From Christensenella sp. (GTDB lineage: Bacteria > Bacillota > Clostridia > Christensenellales > Maliibacteriaceae): a stretch of 16,681 bases of DNA. The stretch lies in NCBI GenBank assembly GCA_019420085.1, contig JAHZHV010000167.1:1-16681 (forward strand). Reading direction: 5' to 3'. A program made the position numbers and the translations under genes. The notes below the pieces were generated by a model, which did not search any database, was not told where the DNA came from, and worked only from the letters and a program-made list of their open reading frames with translations. Shown here piece after piece: positions 7,415 to 15,055 of the stretch (position 1 is the stretch's first letter; the number at the start of each line of letters is the position of its first letter).

Positions 7415-7444
7415 TAAAAGACGCCAGGCCGGGTGTATTTTTTG

Positions 7445-7473
7445 TGTACAGGAAGACCGAATCGTTGTAAAAT
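7445..7473 (+). promoter_or_regulatory. Probable promoter of guaA
   Basis: TGTACA (7445-7450) and TAAAAT (7468-7473) are 17 bp apart. The transcript would have a leader of about 100 nt before the GTG at 7578. This leader holds two imperfect direct copies of ATACATT..GGAAGG (7495-7507 and 7520-7535), but no purine riboswitch. Confidence 0.5.
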
Positions 7474-7577
7474 ACGAACGTAAAAAAATACAGGATACAT
7501 TGGAAGGTCGGCATGGGGTATACATTTTGGAAAGGATGTATGTATCTGTGCGGTAAAAAGGGAAGGAGAAAAACCAC

Positions 7578-9128
7578 GTGGAACATCAAAGCGTGATCGT
7601 TCTGGATTTTGGCGGTCAGTACAATCAGCTGATTGCGCGGCGCGTGCGCGAATGTGGGGTGTATTGTGAAGTGCTGCCTTACACGACGCCGCTTGCGCAG
7701 ATCCGCGCCAAAGCACCGATCGGCATTATCTTTACCGGCGGACCGGGCAGTGTTTATCTGCCGGATGCGCCGCATATTGATCCTGCATTGTTTTCTTTGG
7801 GGATACCGGTGCTTGGTATCTGTTATGGCTGTCAGTTGATCGCGCATACGCTGGGCGGTCTTGTGACTGCTGCGCAGGCAGATACGGCACGTGAATACGG
7901 CAGAACGCAGACGGTGTTTGATACGTCATGTCCGCTGTTTGCCGAACTGCCGCAGCAGAGTGTGACGTGGATGAGTCACGGGGATTACCTGGCGCGTGTG
8001 CCGGAGGGCTTTGCATTGGTCGGGCATACCGACGCCTGTCCCACGGCGGCTATTGCGGATATTGCGCGGGGATTTTATGGAGTGCAGTTCCATCCGGAAG
8101 TAAATCATACGCAGTACGGCAAACAGATGCTGCATAATTTTCTGTTCCGCGTTTGTGGCGCAAAGGGCGACTGGACGATGGGCGATTTTCGTCGCCGGAC
8201 AGTCGAAGCGCTGCGTGCGCAGATTGGCCAGGGACGCGTGCTGCTTGCGCTGTCCGGCGGTGTGGATTCTTCCGTGCTGGCGGCGCTTCTTGCCGAAGCG
8301 ATCGGCGACAGGCTGACTTGCGTATTTGTCGATCATGGCCTGATGCGCCTTGACGAAGGGGACGAAATTGAGCGCATTTTTTCCGCGCGTCCGATGCGTT
8401 TTGTGCGCGTGGATGCCGCAGAACGGTTTTTGTCCAAATTGCGCGGCGTGCGCGACCCGCAGGAAAAAAGAAGGATCATCGGTGGGGAGTTTGGTTATGT
8501 CTTTGCCGATGAGGCAGAACGTTTTGGCATTACCAATGCCGATTTCCTGGCACAGGGGACGATCTATCCGGATGTCATCGAGTCGGGCAAGGGCGATGCG
8601 GATGTGATTAAAAGCCATCACAACCGACTTTTGCCGCCGGAGGTTGTTGCGCGCTTTCGCGGTGTGCTGGAGCCGCTTGAATTGCTGTTCAAAGATGAAG
8701 TTCGCGCATTGGGACGCGAACTGGAATTGCCCGAAGAACTGATTACACGACAGCCGTTTCCGGGCCCGGGACTTGCCGTTCGCATTATCGGAGAGATCAC
8801 ACGCAAAAAAATCGATTTGCTGCAGCATGCGGATGCGATCTTCCGGCAGGAGATTGCCAATGCAAATCTGCAGAGCCAGATCAGCCAGTATTTTGCTGTA
8901 CTGACCGATACGCGCTCCGTGGGCGTTATGGGCGACGGCAGAACATACGATCATACCCTTGCGCTGCGTGCCGTACGAACAGATGATTTCATGACGGCAG
9001 AATGGGCCCGCATCCCATATGAAGTATTGGATCGGACCTCCACGCGTATTGTCAACGAGGTGCAGGGTGTCAATCGCATCGTCTATGATATTACCGCCAA
9101 GCCGCCTGCGACGGTGGAATGGGAGTAA
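7578..9128 (+). CDS. guaA: GMP synthase (glutamine-hydrolysing)
   Basis: A 516-residue enzyme that converts XMP, glutamine and ATP to GMP in the last step of guanine nucleotide synthesis. The N-terminal class I glutamine amidotransferase domain (about 1-195) has its triad in GICYGCQ (C82) and QFHPE (H172, E174); the residue usually Met in GICYGMQ is Cys here. The ATP pyrophosphatase domain has the P-loop LSGGVDSS (225-232). The C-terminal dimerisation domain (from about 395) shows RQPFPGPGLAVRIIGEIT and ends in the hallmark ITAKPPATVEWE. Length is full. The start is GTG 7578, nine bases after GGAAGGAG; no in-frame ATG lies nearby. It stands alone between its own promoter and a strong terminator. 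Confidence 0.98.
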   Translation: MEHQSVIVLDFGGQYNQLIARRVRECGVYCEVLPYTTPLAQIRAKAPIGIIFTGGPGSVYLPDAPHIDPALFSLGIPVLGICYGCQLIAHTLGGLVTAAQADTAREYGRTQTVFDTSCPLFAELPQQSVTWMSHGDYLARVPEGFALVGHTDACPTAAIADIARGFYGVQFHPEVNHTQYGKQMLHNFLFRVCGAKGDWTMGDFRRRTVEALRAQIGQGRVLLALSGGVDSSVLAALLAEAIGDRLTCVFVDHGLMRLDEGDEIERIFSARPMRFVRVDAAERFLSKLRGVRDPQEKRRIIGGEFGYVFADEAERFGITNADFLAQGTIYPDVIESGKGDADVIKSHHNRLLPPEVVARFRGVLEPLELLFKDEVRALGRELELPEELITRQPFPGPGLAVRIIGEITRKKIDLLQHADAIFRQEIANANLQSQISQYFAVLTDTRSVGVMGDGRTYDHTLALRAVRTDDFMTAEWARIPYEVLDRTSTRIVNEVQGVNRIVYDITAKPPATVEWE

Positions 9129-9173
9129 GACAGGTGCGAACAGGCGCCGCAAAAAGACGATGCATGGATTCAT

Positions 9174-9230
9174 AAATCCGCTGCAAGCAGCATTGAAAAA
9201 GATGTGCTTGCGGCGGATTTTTTTTATTTT
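9174..9230 (+). terminator. Terminator after guaA
   Basis: A long stem has arms AAATCCGC-T-GCAAGCA (9174-9189) and TGCTTGC-G-GCGGATTT (9205-9220), with one mismatch, followed by a T-rich tail. It lies about 45 bp after the guaA stop. Confidence 0.9.
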
Positions 9231-9698
9231 GCTTATCCAATCAGGTGCGATAGTTTTTTTATTTATGCGATGCCAATCGGTATTTTGGAAGCTTTTTTAT
9301 ATATTTTTACCTGCAAAGGCAGATGCATTTTGAGGGCAAAGCGCTGCAAAGGCGTAATACCAAACGCCGTGCGGATTTTCTTTGAATAGCGATTGTGCTG
9401 CGGCTGTATCTTTTCGATCCATGCTGCCGTGGGTAGATTGCGGTAAATAGGCGATTTCGCCACAGAATCATAAAAAACGATCAGGCATGCGTTCGTTCTG
9501 TATCCTGCAGGATAAACGCGTGCTTTTATTTTGGCTGGAAATACGCTGCGGGAAAAGAAAATCTTAAACGGATTGTATGCCTTTTGCGGGGAAACAGACA
9601 GTATACCTACACAACTGATCCGGCACAAACTGTTATGCTGCAAACAGGATATCATCTATCGCGATTCACGCGGCATAGAGGAAAGGAATGAGAGGTAT
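9221..9698. other. Non-coding or degenerate region upstream of the ligase gene
   Basis: About 480 bp without a gene I can support; it looks more AT-rich than its surroundings. It holds a terminator-like hairpin at 9485-9532, a GGCGA-TT-TCGCC mini-hairpin near 9450, and two CTGCAAAGGC copies near 9312 and 9347. A minus-strand frame (9655-9263, 130 codons) has no ribosome binding site; its segment RYSKKIRTAFGITPLQRF faintly recalls an AraC-type HTH, so it could be a gene remnant. The plus frame reading into the ligase is open from 9531, but its extra 56 residues resemble no ligase N-terminus. I found no convincing promoter for the ligase, no T-box motif and no known riboswitch core. Confidence 0.6.
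9485..9532 (+). terminator. Terminator-like hairpin in the ligase leader (possible attenuator)
   Basis: GCATGCGTT (9485-9493) pairs with AACGCGTGC (9515-9523), with one G-U wobble. Inside lie a 7-nt bulge and a perfect 14-bp palindrome, TATCCTGCAGGATA (9501-9514). TTTTATTTT follows at once. No plus-strand gene ends here, and guaA already has its own terminator. It sits 167 bp before the ligase start codon, so it may be an attenuator or the end of a small RNA. Confidence 0.5.
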
Positions 9699-10742
9699 AT
9701 GAAGACAATACTGGTATTTTTTGGCGGACACAGCGGAGAATATGGCGTATCCCTGCAATCAGCAAGCGCTGTTTTGCGGCATATGGATCGAACACACTGG
9801 CGCGTGCTGACGGTTGGGATCACACAGCAGGGTCAGTGGTTGTATTATACGGGTGATACAGAAGATATTGAAACGGATATTTGGCATACCAGGACACAGG
9901 CATGCGTCCCGTGTACATTGCTGCCATCCCGTGCGGCGCATGCGCTGCTTTTGATGGATGGCGCACAGACGCAGGTTCCCTTTGATGCTGCTTTTCCGAT
10001 TTTGCACGGAAAAAACGGTGAAGACGGAACGCTGCAGGGAATGCTGGAATTGGCGGGCATTCCTGTTATTGGCTGCGGTACATTGGCAAGTGCGCTTTGT
10101 ATGGATAAGGAACGTTCGCATGCGTTGGCAGCGGCGCATGGCATTGCTGTGCCGCGCGGGCGGACGTTTGGGCGGGGAACGCCGGTATCCATTGTATATG
10201 AGGCGGCCAGGCAGATTGGTTATCCGCTTTTTGTCAAACCTCTGCGCGGCGGCTCTTCGCTGGGGATTTCACGCGTTACAGCGCAAACTGCGCTTGAACA
10301 GGCAATTGATACAGCGCTGCAACAGGATGATGCCTATCTTTTGGAGGAAGCGGTCAGTGGTTTTGAGGTCGGCTGTGCCGTGCTGGGCAATGAGACGCTG
10401 ACAATCGGTCAGATCGATCAAATTGTGCTTGCGGGCGGTTTTTTTGACTTTACGCAAAAGTATACGCTGGAAACGGCGCGCATTTTATGTCCGGCGCAAA
10501 TTTCACCCGAGGCAACGCGGCGGATTAAAAATGCAGCTGAGATTGTGTATCGCGCGTTGAACTGTCGGGTATTTGCACGCGTGGATTTCTTTCTGACGCC
10601 GCAGGGCAGGGTTATTTTTAACGAGGTCAACACGATACCCGGTTTTACGGCACACAGCCGCTATCCGAACATGATGCGTCAGGCGGGAATCGATTTTGAA
10701 GAGCTGATCGATCGCATTGTGACGCTGGGAACGGAAGCGTGA
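9699..10742 (+). CDS. vanG: D-Ala-D-Ser ligase, VanG/VanC type
   Basis: A 347-residue ATP-grasp ligase that joins D-Ala to a second D-residue for the end of the peptidoglycan stem. It closely follows VanG/VanC over its length: FFGGHSGEYGVSLQSASAV (7-25), FPILHGKNGEDGTLQG (99-114), ALCMDKERSH (132-141), FVKPLRGGSSLGI (178-190), GFEVGCAVLG (221-230), GGFFDFTQKYTL (246-257) and FNEVNTIPGFTAHSRYP (307-323). D240, F249 and R321 match VanG D243, F252 and R324 at a constant offset; from memory these set D-Ser preference. ATG 9699 begins the conserved fold; AAAGGA lies 11 bp upstream and AGAGG 3 bp upstream. Its stop overlaps the racemase start (GTGA). A housekeeping Ddl role cannot be excluded, but F249 and R321 argue for D-Ser. 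The symbol marks type, not proven identity. Confidence 0.85.
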   Translation: MKTILVFFGGHSGEYGVSLQSASAVLRHMDRTHWRVLTVGITQQGQWLYYTGDTEDIETDIWHTRTQACVPCTLLPSRAAHALLLMDGAQTQVPFDAAFPILHGKNGEDGTLQGMLELAGIPVIGCGTLASALCMDKERSHALAAAHGIAVPRGRTFGRGTPVSIVYEAARQIGYPLFVKPLRGGSSLGISRVTAQTALEQAIDTALQQDDAYLLEEAVSGFEVGCAVLGNETLTIGQIDQIVLAGGFFDFTQKYTLETARILCPAQISPEATRRIKNAAEIVYRALNCRVFARVDFFLTPQGRVIFNEVNTIPGFTAHSRYPNMMRQAGIDFEELIDRIVTLGTEA

Positions 10743-12832
10743 CGGGCGAAAAAAGGGCGCCGGTACTGGATTGGTTTCGCCTGATGGCGGCAGTTATGGT
10801 TGTGGGCATTCATACTGCGCCGTTTGCTGATTACAGTCCGGTTGTCGATTACGTTTTGACACGTGTGCTGGGGCGTGTTGCCGTACCGTTCTTTCTGATG
10901 CTCAGCGGTCGCTATGTTTTGCAGGCGGATGCGCATCGCTGGCATGCATTTATAAAACGGACAGCCCTTGTCTACGCAGGTGCAATCGTACTGTATCTGC
11001 CGCTGAATTTGTATGCCGGCGGCATACCGGTGACGCAATGGCTTCGTGCAATAGCAATTGACGGTACGTTTTATCATCTGTGGTATTTTCCGGCGCTTCT
11101 TTGCGGTATGGCATTGTCGCGCCTTTTGCTGCGAACAGGACGACGTACGGCACTTTGCGCTGCGGCATTTTTGTATTTGATCGGACTGTTTGGCGACAGT
11201 TACTTCGGTTTTACTGCAGCAATGCCGGTACTTTCCAAAATGTATACGTGTATTTTCAGCGTTTGTGCGTATACCAGAAACGGTCTTTTTTATGCGCCTG
11301 TCTTCCTGCTGCTGGGAACGGTACGTCTGCGTCTGCGCCGCGGCGCGTTGATTGCGGGGGCATGCGCCTGTACGGCATTGTTGATTGCCGAGGGACTTTG
11401 GCTGTACGGCCGTTGTGTTCAGCGGCATGACAGCATGTATCTTGTACTGCCGTTTTGTATGTTGTTTTTGTTTGCACTTTTATCGGATAAAAACCATGGA
11501 CGCAGTGCATGGGCACGCGATGTGGCGCAGTGGGTATATTTGCTGCACCCGTGGTGTATTGTGCTTGTACGGGGTGCAGCAAAACAAACAGGCCTTACGG
11601 CAATATTGATCGAGAATCATCTTGTCCACTTTTTCGCCGTATTGCTTGCGTCGTTTGCAGCCGCCGCGTTGGCGGTATGGTTCTGGCCTGTCGGCAGGCA
11701 AAAGCAGGTTCGCGCATGGAAGACAATTGATCTGGAGGCGATTTTGCACAATGCACATGTTTTGCAGACGGCACTTGGGCCGCAGTGTCGGTTGATGGCG
11801 GTTGTAAAGGCCGATGCGTATGGTCACGGCGCCGTGCGTGTGGCAAGAATGCTGCAAAGACGTGCGGGCGTGCATGCGTTTGCCGTGGCGTGTCTGCAGG
11901 AAGCGGAGACGCTGCGACGGCACGGTGTGCGCGGCACGATTCTGGTGCTGGGATATACGCCGCCGCAGCAGGCTGCACGCCTGCGTCGGTTTCGCATTAC
12001 GCAAAGCATTGTGGATGTGGATTATGCCCGTGCGCTGGATAAGCAGGGTGTGCGTGTGCGCGTGCATCTGGCGCTTGATACGGGGATGCATCGCATCGGT
12101 GTGCCTGCGGCGGATAAAGACGCCATTGACCGGATTTATGCGATGCGGAATCTTCGCATATGCGGCGTATACTCCCATCTTTGCTGCAGCGACGATATGG
12201 CGGCGCAGCAGGTGACGCAGGCGCAGCTTACAGCGTTTGCGGATGCGGTAGCGCGTATGCGCAGGGAGGGCCTTGCACCCGGTGCAACGCATATACAGGC
12301 AAGTTATGGCATCTGGAATTTGCCGCCGCAGTCATATGATTATGCGCGGCCGGGTATTGCGCTGTACGGCGTACGAAGCGATGACAAAGCAGTACTGCAT
12401 CCGCTTTTCTTGCGGCCGGCGCTGTCGCTGCAGGCAACAGTAGCCAGCGTTCGCGTTGTACCTGCCGGAGACGGCGCGGGATATGCCCATGCATTTCATG
12501 CGGCGCGCGATACGCGTGTGGCCACGATTACAATTGGATATGCGGACGGATTGCCGCAGGTGCTTTGTCAAAAAGGCGGGCAGGTATTGCTTGGCGGCCG
12601 GCGCTGCCCCATGATCGGGCGTATGTGCATGGATCAGCTGCTTGTGGATGTGACGCAGGCGCCGTCCGTTGTACCGGGTGATGTTGCAACACTCATTGGC
12701 ACACAGTGCGGTACGTCTATCGATGCGCTGGAAGTTGCAATGCGCTGCGGTATTTCGACAAACGAACTTCTCAGCCGTTTGGGTGCGCGTCTGGAAACCA
12801 TTTATATGACGTCGCCATGTCGGAAACGTTAA
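10739..12832 (+). CDS. vanT: VanT-type membrane-bound serine (alanine) racemase
   Basis: A 697-residue fusion with the VanT architecture and length (about 700). The N-terminal half (1-315) is a polytopic acyltransferase-3-like domain with about ten hydrophobic helices, including VVGIHTAPF (H25), VAVPFFLMLSGRYV (47-60) and YHLWYFPALLCG (112-123); in VanT it is thought to bring L-Ser to the enzyme. The C-terminal half (from about 325) is a fold-III PLP racemase: AVVKADAYGHG holds the PLP lysine K357, GAGYAHAF the likely catalytic Tyr Y582, and MIGRMCMDQLLVD (625-637) the substrate pocket. Near the C-terminus, SRLGARLETIY has Ala683 where alanine racemases have Tyr (Y354 in Geobacillus Alr), a change associated with Ser use in VanT. 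It starts at GTG 10739, overlapping the ligase stop by 4 bp, hence coupled translation. Confidence 0.9.
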   Translation: MTGEKRAPVLDWFRLMAAVMVVGIHTAPFADYSPVVDYVLTRVLGRVAVPFFLMLSGRYVLQADAHRWHAFIKRTALVYAGAIVLYLPLNLYAGGIPVTQWLRAIAIDGTFYHLWYFPALLCGMALSRLLLRTGRRTALCAAAFLYLIGLFGDSYFGFTAAMPVLSKMYTCIFSVCAYTRNGLFYAPVFLLLGTVRLRLRRGALIAGACACTALLIAEGLWLYGRCVQRHDSMYLVLPFCMLFLFALLSDKNHGRSAWARDVAQWVYLLHPWCIVLVRGAAKQTGLTAILIENHLVHFFAVLLASFAAAALAVWFWPVGRQKQVRAWKTIDLEAILHNAHVLQTALGPQCRLMAVVKADAYGHGAVRVARMLQRRAGVHAFAVACLQEAETLRRHGVRGTILVLGYTPPQQAARLRRFRITQSIVDVDYARALDKQGVRVRVHLALDTGMHRIGVPAADKDAIDRIYAMRNLRICGVYSHLCCSDDMAAQQVTQAQLTAFADAVARMRREGLAPGATHIQASYGIWNLPPQSYDYARPGIALYGVRSDDKAVLHPLFLRPALSLQATVASVRVVPAGDGAGYAHAFHAARDTRVATITIGYADGLPQVLCQKGGQVLLGGRRCPMIGRMCMDQLLVDVTQAPSVVPGDVATLIGTQCGTSIDALEVAMRCGISTNELLSRLGARLETIYMTSPCRKR

Positions 12833-12844
12833 AAAGATATCGTG

Positions 12845-12885
12845 AAATGCCGTGTATCCAAAGATTCAGGTGCGCGGCATTTTTT
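12845..12885 (+). terminator. Terminator after the ligase-racemase operon
   Basis: AAATGCCG (12845-12852) pairs with CGGCATTT (12875-12882), and the right arm runs into a T6 tract (12880-12885). It lies about a dozen bases after the racemase stop and separates this operon from the methyltransferase gene. Confidence 0.75.
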
Positions 12886-12970
12886 GAAGCGATAGAAAAT
12901 GGGTGTGGCATCTTCCGCAAATGCGTGCATACAGTATTGTGATATCAGTACAGACAGGGGTTATTGGAAG

Positions 12971-13903
12971 ATGAACAGTATTGACACAGGTTTTTATGCG
13001 TTGGCCAATGAAATTGAAACCCTGCAGGAACAGGAGATTTATCACAGGATTCGTACGGCGTTTGAGCGTGTGCCTGCGCAGACGCGCAAGAACTGTGCGG
13101 ATTTTTTTAATAAATTCGGATTTTGGGGAAGATTGGAACCGGAAAAGGGTATTTATGAACAAATTGCAGGTAAAGCCAAGACGTTATATGATCACATGCA
13201 CGATTTTATATGGCTCTATGAGAAACTTGAAGATTACCGATCCAGAAAGACGCTCTACGCCATTTTGAATAATTGGTATCGCTATGATTTTGATACAACG
13301 GCACAAACACGGGAGTATCTGTTTGATGAGTATTTTGACCTGGACCTTATTCATTGTACCGATCGCGAGGTTTTCGTAGATCTGGGTGCGTATACGGGAG
13401 ATACGGTGCTTTCTTATCTGGCCAATTACGGTGCAGATTGCTATCAAAAAATCTATTGTTATGAAATTACACCCAAAACATATGCCCGTCTTGTTGAGAC
13501 GCTGCGGGGATTTCCGCGTATTGAATGCCGGCAAAAGGGCGTTGGTGCACAGGCAGGAAAAATGTTTCTTTCCCATGCGGCGGGCGGTGCGTCTGCCAAT
13601 ATGTTGTGCGGGGAATCGGATGCAGGTGAGGCAATAGAGGTCACAACACTGGATGAAGACATTTGTGAACCGATTACGCTGATCAAAGCGGACGTGGAAG
13701 GGTTTGAGCAGCAGGTAATCCTCGGTGCGCAGGGGCATATTGCAAACGATAGACCCAGGCTTTTGTTTTCGGTGTATCATAATAACGAAGATTTGTGGAA
13801 AATACCGCGGATGCTGGATGAAATTGGTGATAACTATCGGTTTTATCTGCGCTTTAAAAGTTCCCCTTTGTATCCGACGGAAATTACGTTGTTTGCAATT
13901 TAA
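12971..13903 (+). CDS. FkbM-family SAM-dependent methyltransferase
   Basis: A 310-residue protein. The C-terminal two-thirds is a Rossmann-type methyltransferase: VFVDLGAYTGDT (134-145) is SAM-binding motif I, YCYEITPKTY (162-171) carries the acidic residue after strand 2, and LIKADVEGFEQQVILGA (237-253) is the FkbM hallmark. The N-terminal 130 residues are charged and helical, with no recognised motif. FkbM-type enzymes O-methylate sugars or natural products, often in polysaccharide loci; the substrate here is unknown. I chose ATG 12971, preceded by TTGGAAG, a weak and very close site. The frame is open upstream to ATG 12899, which has no better site. A terminator separates it from the racemase gene and no clear promoter was found, so any link with the ligase-racemase operon is positional only. 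Confidence 0.85.
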   Translation: MNSIDTGFYALANEIETLQEQEIYHRIRTAFERVPAQTRKNCADFFNKFGFWGRLEPEKGIYEQIAGKAKTLYDHMHDFIWLYEKLEDYRSRKTLYAILNNWYRYDFDTTAQTREYLFDEYFDLDLIHCTDREVFVDLGAYTGDTVLSYLANYGADCYQKIYCYEITPKTYARLVETLRGFPRIECRQKGVGAQAGKMFLSHAAGGASANMLCGESDAGEAIEVTTLDEDICEPITLIKADVEGFEQQVILGAQGHIANDRPRLLFSVYHNNEDLWKIPRMLDEIGDNYRFYLRFKSSPLYPTEITLFAI

Positions 13904-13939
13904 GATGTGCTTTAAAAGTGTTTTTATTGTATGTAGCTC

Positions 13940-13975
13940 CATCATAAAACGCGGCTTATGCCGCGTTTTATGATG
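13940..13975. terminator. Bidirectional terminator, methyltransferase / aldo-keto reductase
   Basis: A perfect 16-bp stem (13940-13955 with 13960-13975) closes a TTAT tetraloop. Plus-strand transcripts end in a GC stem followed by TTTTATGATGCTTTTT; the minus strand has the mirror arrangement. The stop codon of the minus-strand aldo/keto reductase (13970-13968) lies inside the stem. Confidence 0.9.
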
Positions 13976-14966
13976 CTTTTTCAGACGGTTCAGCCATCAT
14001 GCCAACCAGCGCATGCGGTACATAGGATTCCTGTAGGAAAGTACACTCCTGCTGTGTCAGTGTAATCGTCGTTGCAGCGGCAATATCGGCTAATTGCTGT
14101 GCGCTTGTTGCGCCAACCACCGGTGCGGCTGTTTGTTTTAAAAGCCATGCCAATGCGATTTGTGTCATGGATACATCGTGCTGCCTGGCCAGTTGTGATG
14201 TGCGCAGAATAATCTTTGCATCCTGTGCGGCTGTGGCGTCATATTTACCGCGTGCATAGTCGTCCTGCTGCAGGCGCTTCGTTTGAGAACCGGGCATCCG
14301 GCACAGTCTGCCGGATGCCAATGGGCTGTATGGTGTCATGGCAATATTGTCCGCACGGCACAAAGGCACCATTTCCCGTTCTTCTTCACGGAACACAAGA
14401 TTGTAGTGATTCTGCACACTGATAAATGGCGCAAAGCCCTCCTTTTGTGCCAGCGCATTTGCTTTGCAAAGCTGCCAGGCAAAGCAATTTGAAATACCGA
14501 TATAGCGTGCCATTCCGGCGCGTACGACGTCGTTTAATCCCGCCATAATGTCGTACAAAGGGGCGGTTTCATCCCACTTGTGACAAATGTAAAGATCGAC
14601 ATAGTCCATACCAAGGCGCCGAAGGCTCTGCGCAAGAGATTGACGGATATGCGTTCTTGCGTCGATGCCCGCAGCGATTTGTGCTTTGGTACGCGGCAGA
14701 AATTTGGTCGCGACAACGATCTGCTGCCGCTGCGAAAAATCATGCAGCGCCCGTCCAAGATATGTTTCGCTGATGCCGTTTTGATACGCTGCCGCCGTAT
14801 CGAAAAAGTTGATTCCAAGCGACAGAGCCGCTTGAATGACGGCGCGTGAATCCGATTCCATAAGCGTCCAGGCGCGTGGCCCGGCGCTTGGGTCACCGAA
14901 ACTCATGCAGCCAAGGCAGATTCGTGAAACGCTTAAATCGGAATTTCCAAGAAGTGTATATTGCAT
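13968..14966 (-). CDS. Aldo/keto reductase, YajO-like
   Basis: A 332-residue NADPH-dependent oxidoreductase with a TIM-barrel fold. The opening MQYTLLGNSDLSVSRICLGC, the stretch GPRAWTLMESDSRAVIQAAL and the HYNLVFREEEREMVPLC block closely follow E. coli YajO. The catalytic tetrad is visible: D56 and Y61 in FFDTAAAY, K88 in VVATKFL and H129 in YICHKWD. The coenzyme-phosphate region PVVGATSAQQL is present near the end. ATG 14966 is chosen because AGGAGG lies 7 bp upstream; the frame is open further to 15026, but that extension has no ribosome binding site and overlaps the promoter. It is divergent from a LysR-type gene that probably controls it. Substrate unknown; YajO has been linked to 1-deoxyxylulose-5-phosphate formation. 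Confidence 0.94.
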   Translation of the reverse strand: MQYTLLGNSDLSVSRICLGCMSFGDPSAGPRAWTLMESDSRAVIQAALSLGINFFDTAAAYQNGISETYLGRALHDFSQRQQIVVATKFLPRTKAQIAAGIDARTHIRQSLAQSLRRLGMDYVDLYICHKWDETAPLYDIMAGLNDVVRAGMARYIGISNCFAWQLCKANALAQKEGFAPFISVQNHYNLVFREEEREMVPLCRADNIAMTPYSPLASGRLCRMPGSQTKRLQQDDYARGKYDATAAQDAKIILRTSQLARQHDVSMTQIALAWLLKQTAAPVVGATSAQQLADIAAATTITLTQQECTFLQESYVPHALVGMMAEPSEKAS

Positions 14967-14988
14967 GGGGATTCCTCCTGTCAATTTC

Positions 14989-15017
14989 AGTGTAACGGCT
15001 TCAGGAAAAAATGTAAA
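14989..15017 (-). promoter_or_regulatory. Promoter of the aldo/keto reductase gene
   Basis: On the minus strand TTTACA (15017-15012) is followed after 17 bp by TACACT (14994-14989). The -10 is imperfect (4 of 6), which fits a promoter that needs an activator. Confidence 0.65.
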
Positions 15018-15022
15018 ATACC

Positions 15023-15055
15023 ACATATGTATGATAAACTATGCAAATAAAGCAT
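15023..15055. promoter_or_regulatory. Likely LysR-type binding region
   Basis: ATGC-N7-GCAT (15041-15055) fits the T-N11-A LysR box and is centred about 66 bp upstream of the predicted reductase start, the usual recognition-site position. A second palindrome, ACATATGT (15023-15030), is centred near -44, where an activation site would lie. Both sit in the short divergent region between the LysR gene and the reductase gene. Confidence 0.5.

Noticed and set aside
7441..7577. Purine (guanine) riboswitch upstream of guaA
   Set aside because: The conserved purine aptamer core and loop sequences are absent; only a plain promoter and short repeats are seen.
7926..9173. 415-codon minus-strand frame opposite guaA
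   Set aside because: It is the antisense of guaA, whose domains and catalytic residues are complete. The translation is His/Arg/Gln-rich without motifs.
9531..9698. N-terminal extension of the ligase from ATG 9531
   Set aside because: The 56 extra residues match no ligase N-terminus, the ATG has no ribosome binding site, and it overlaps the T tail of the hairpin at 9485-9532. The conserved fold begins at 9699.
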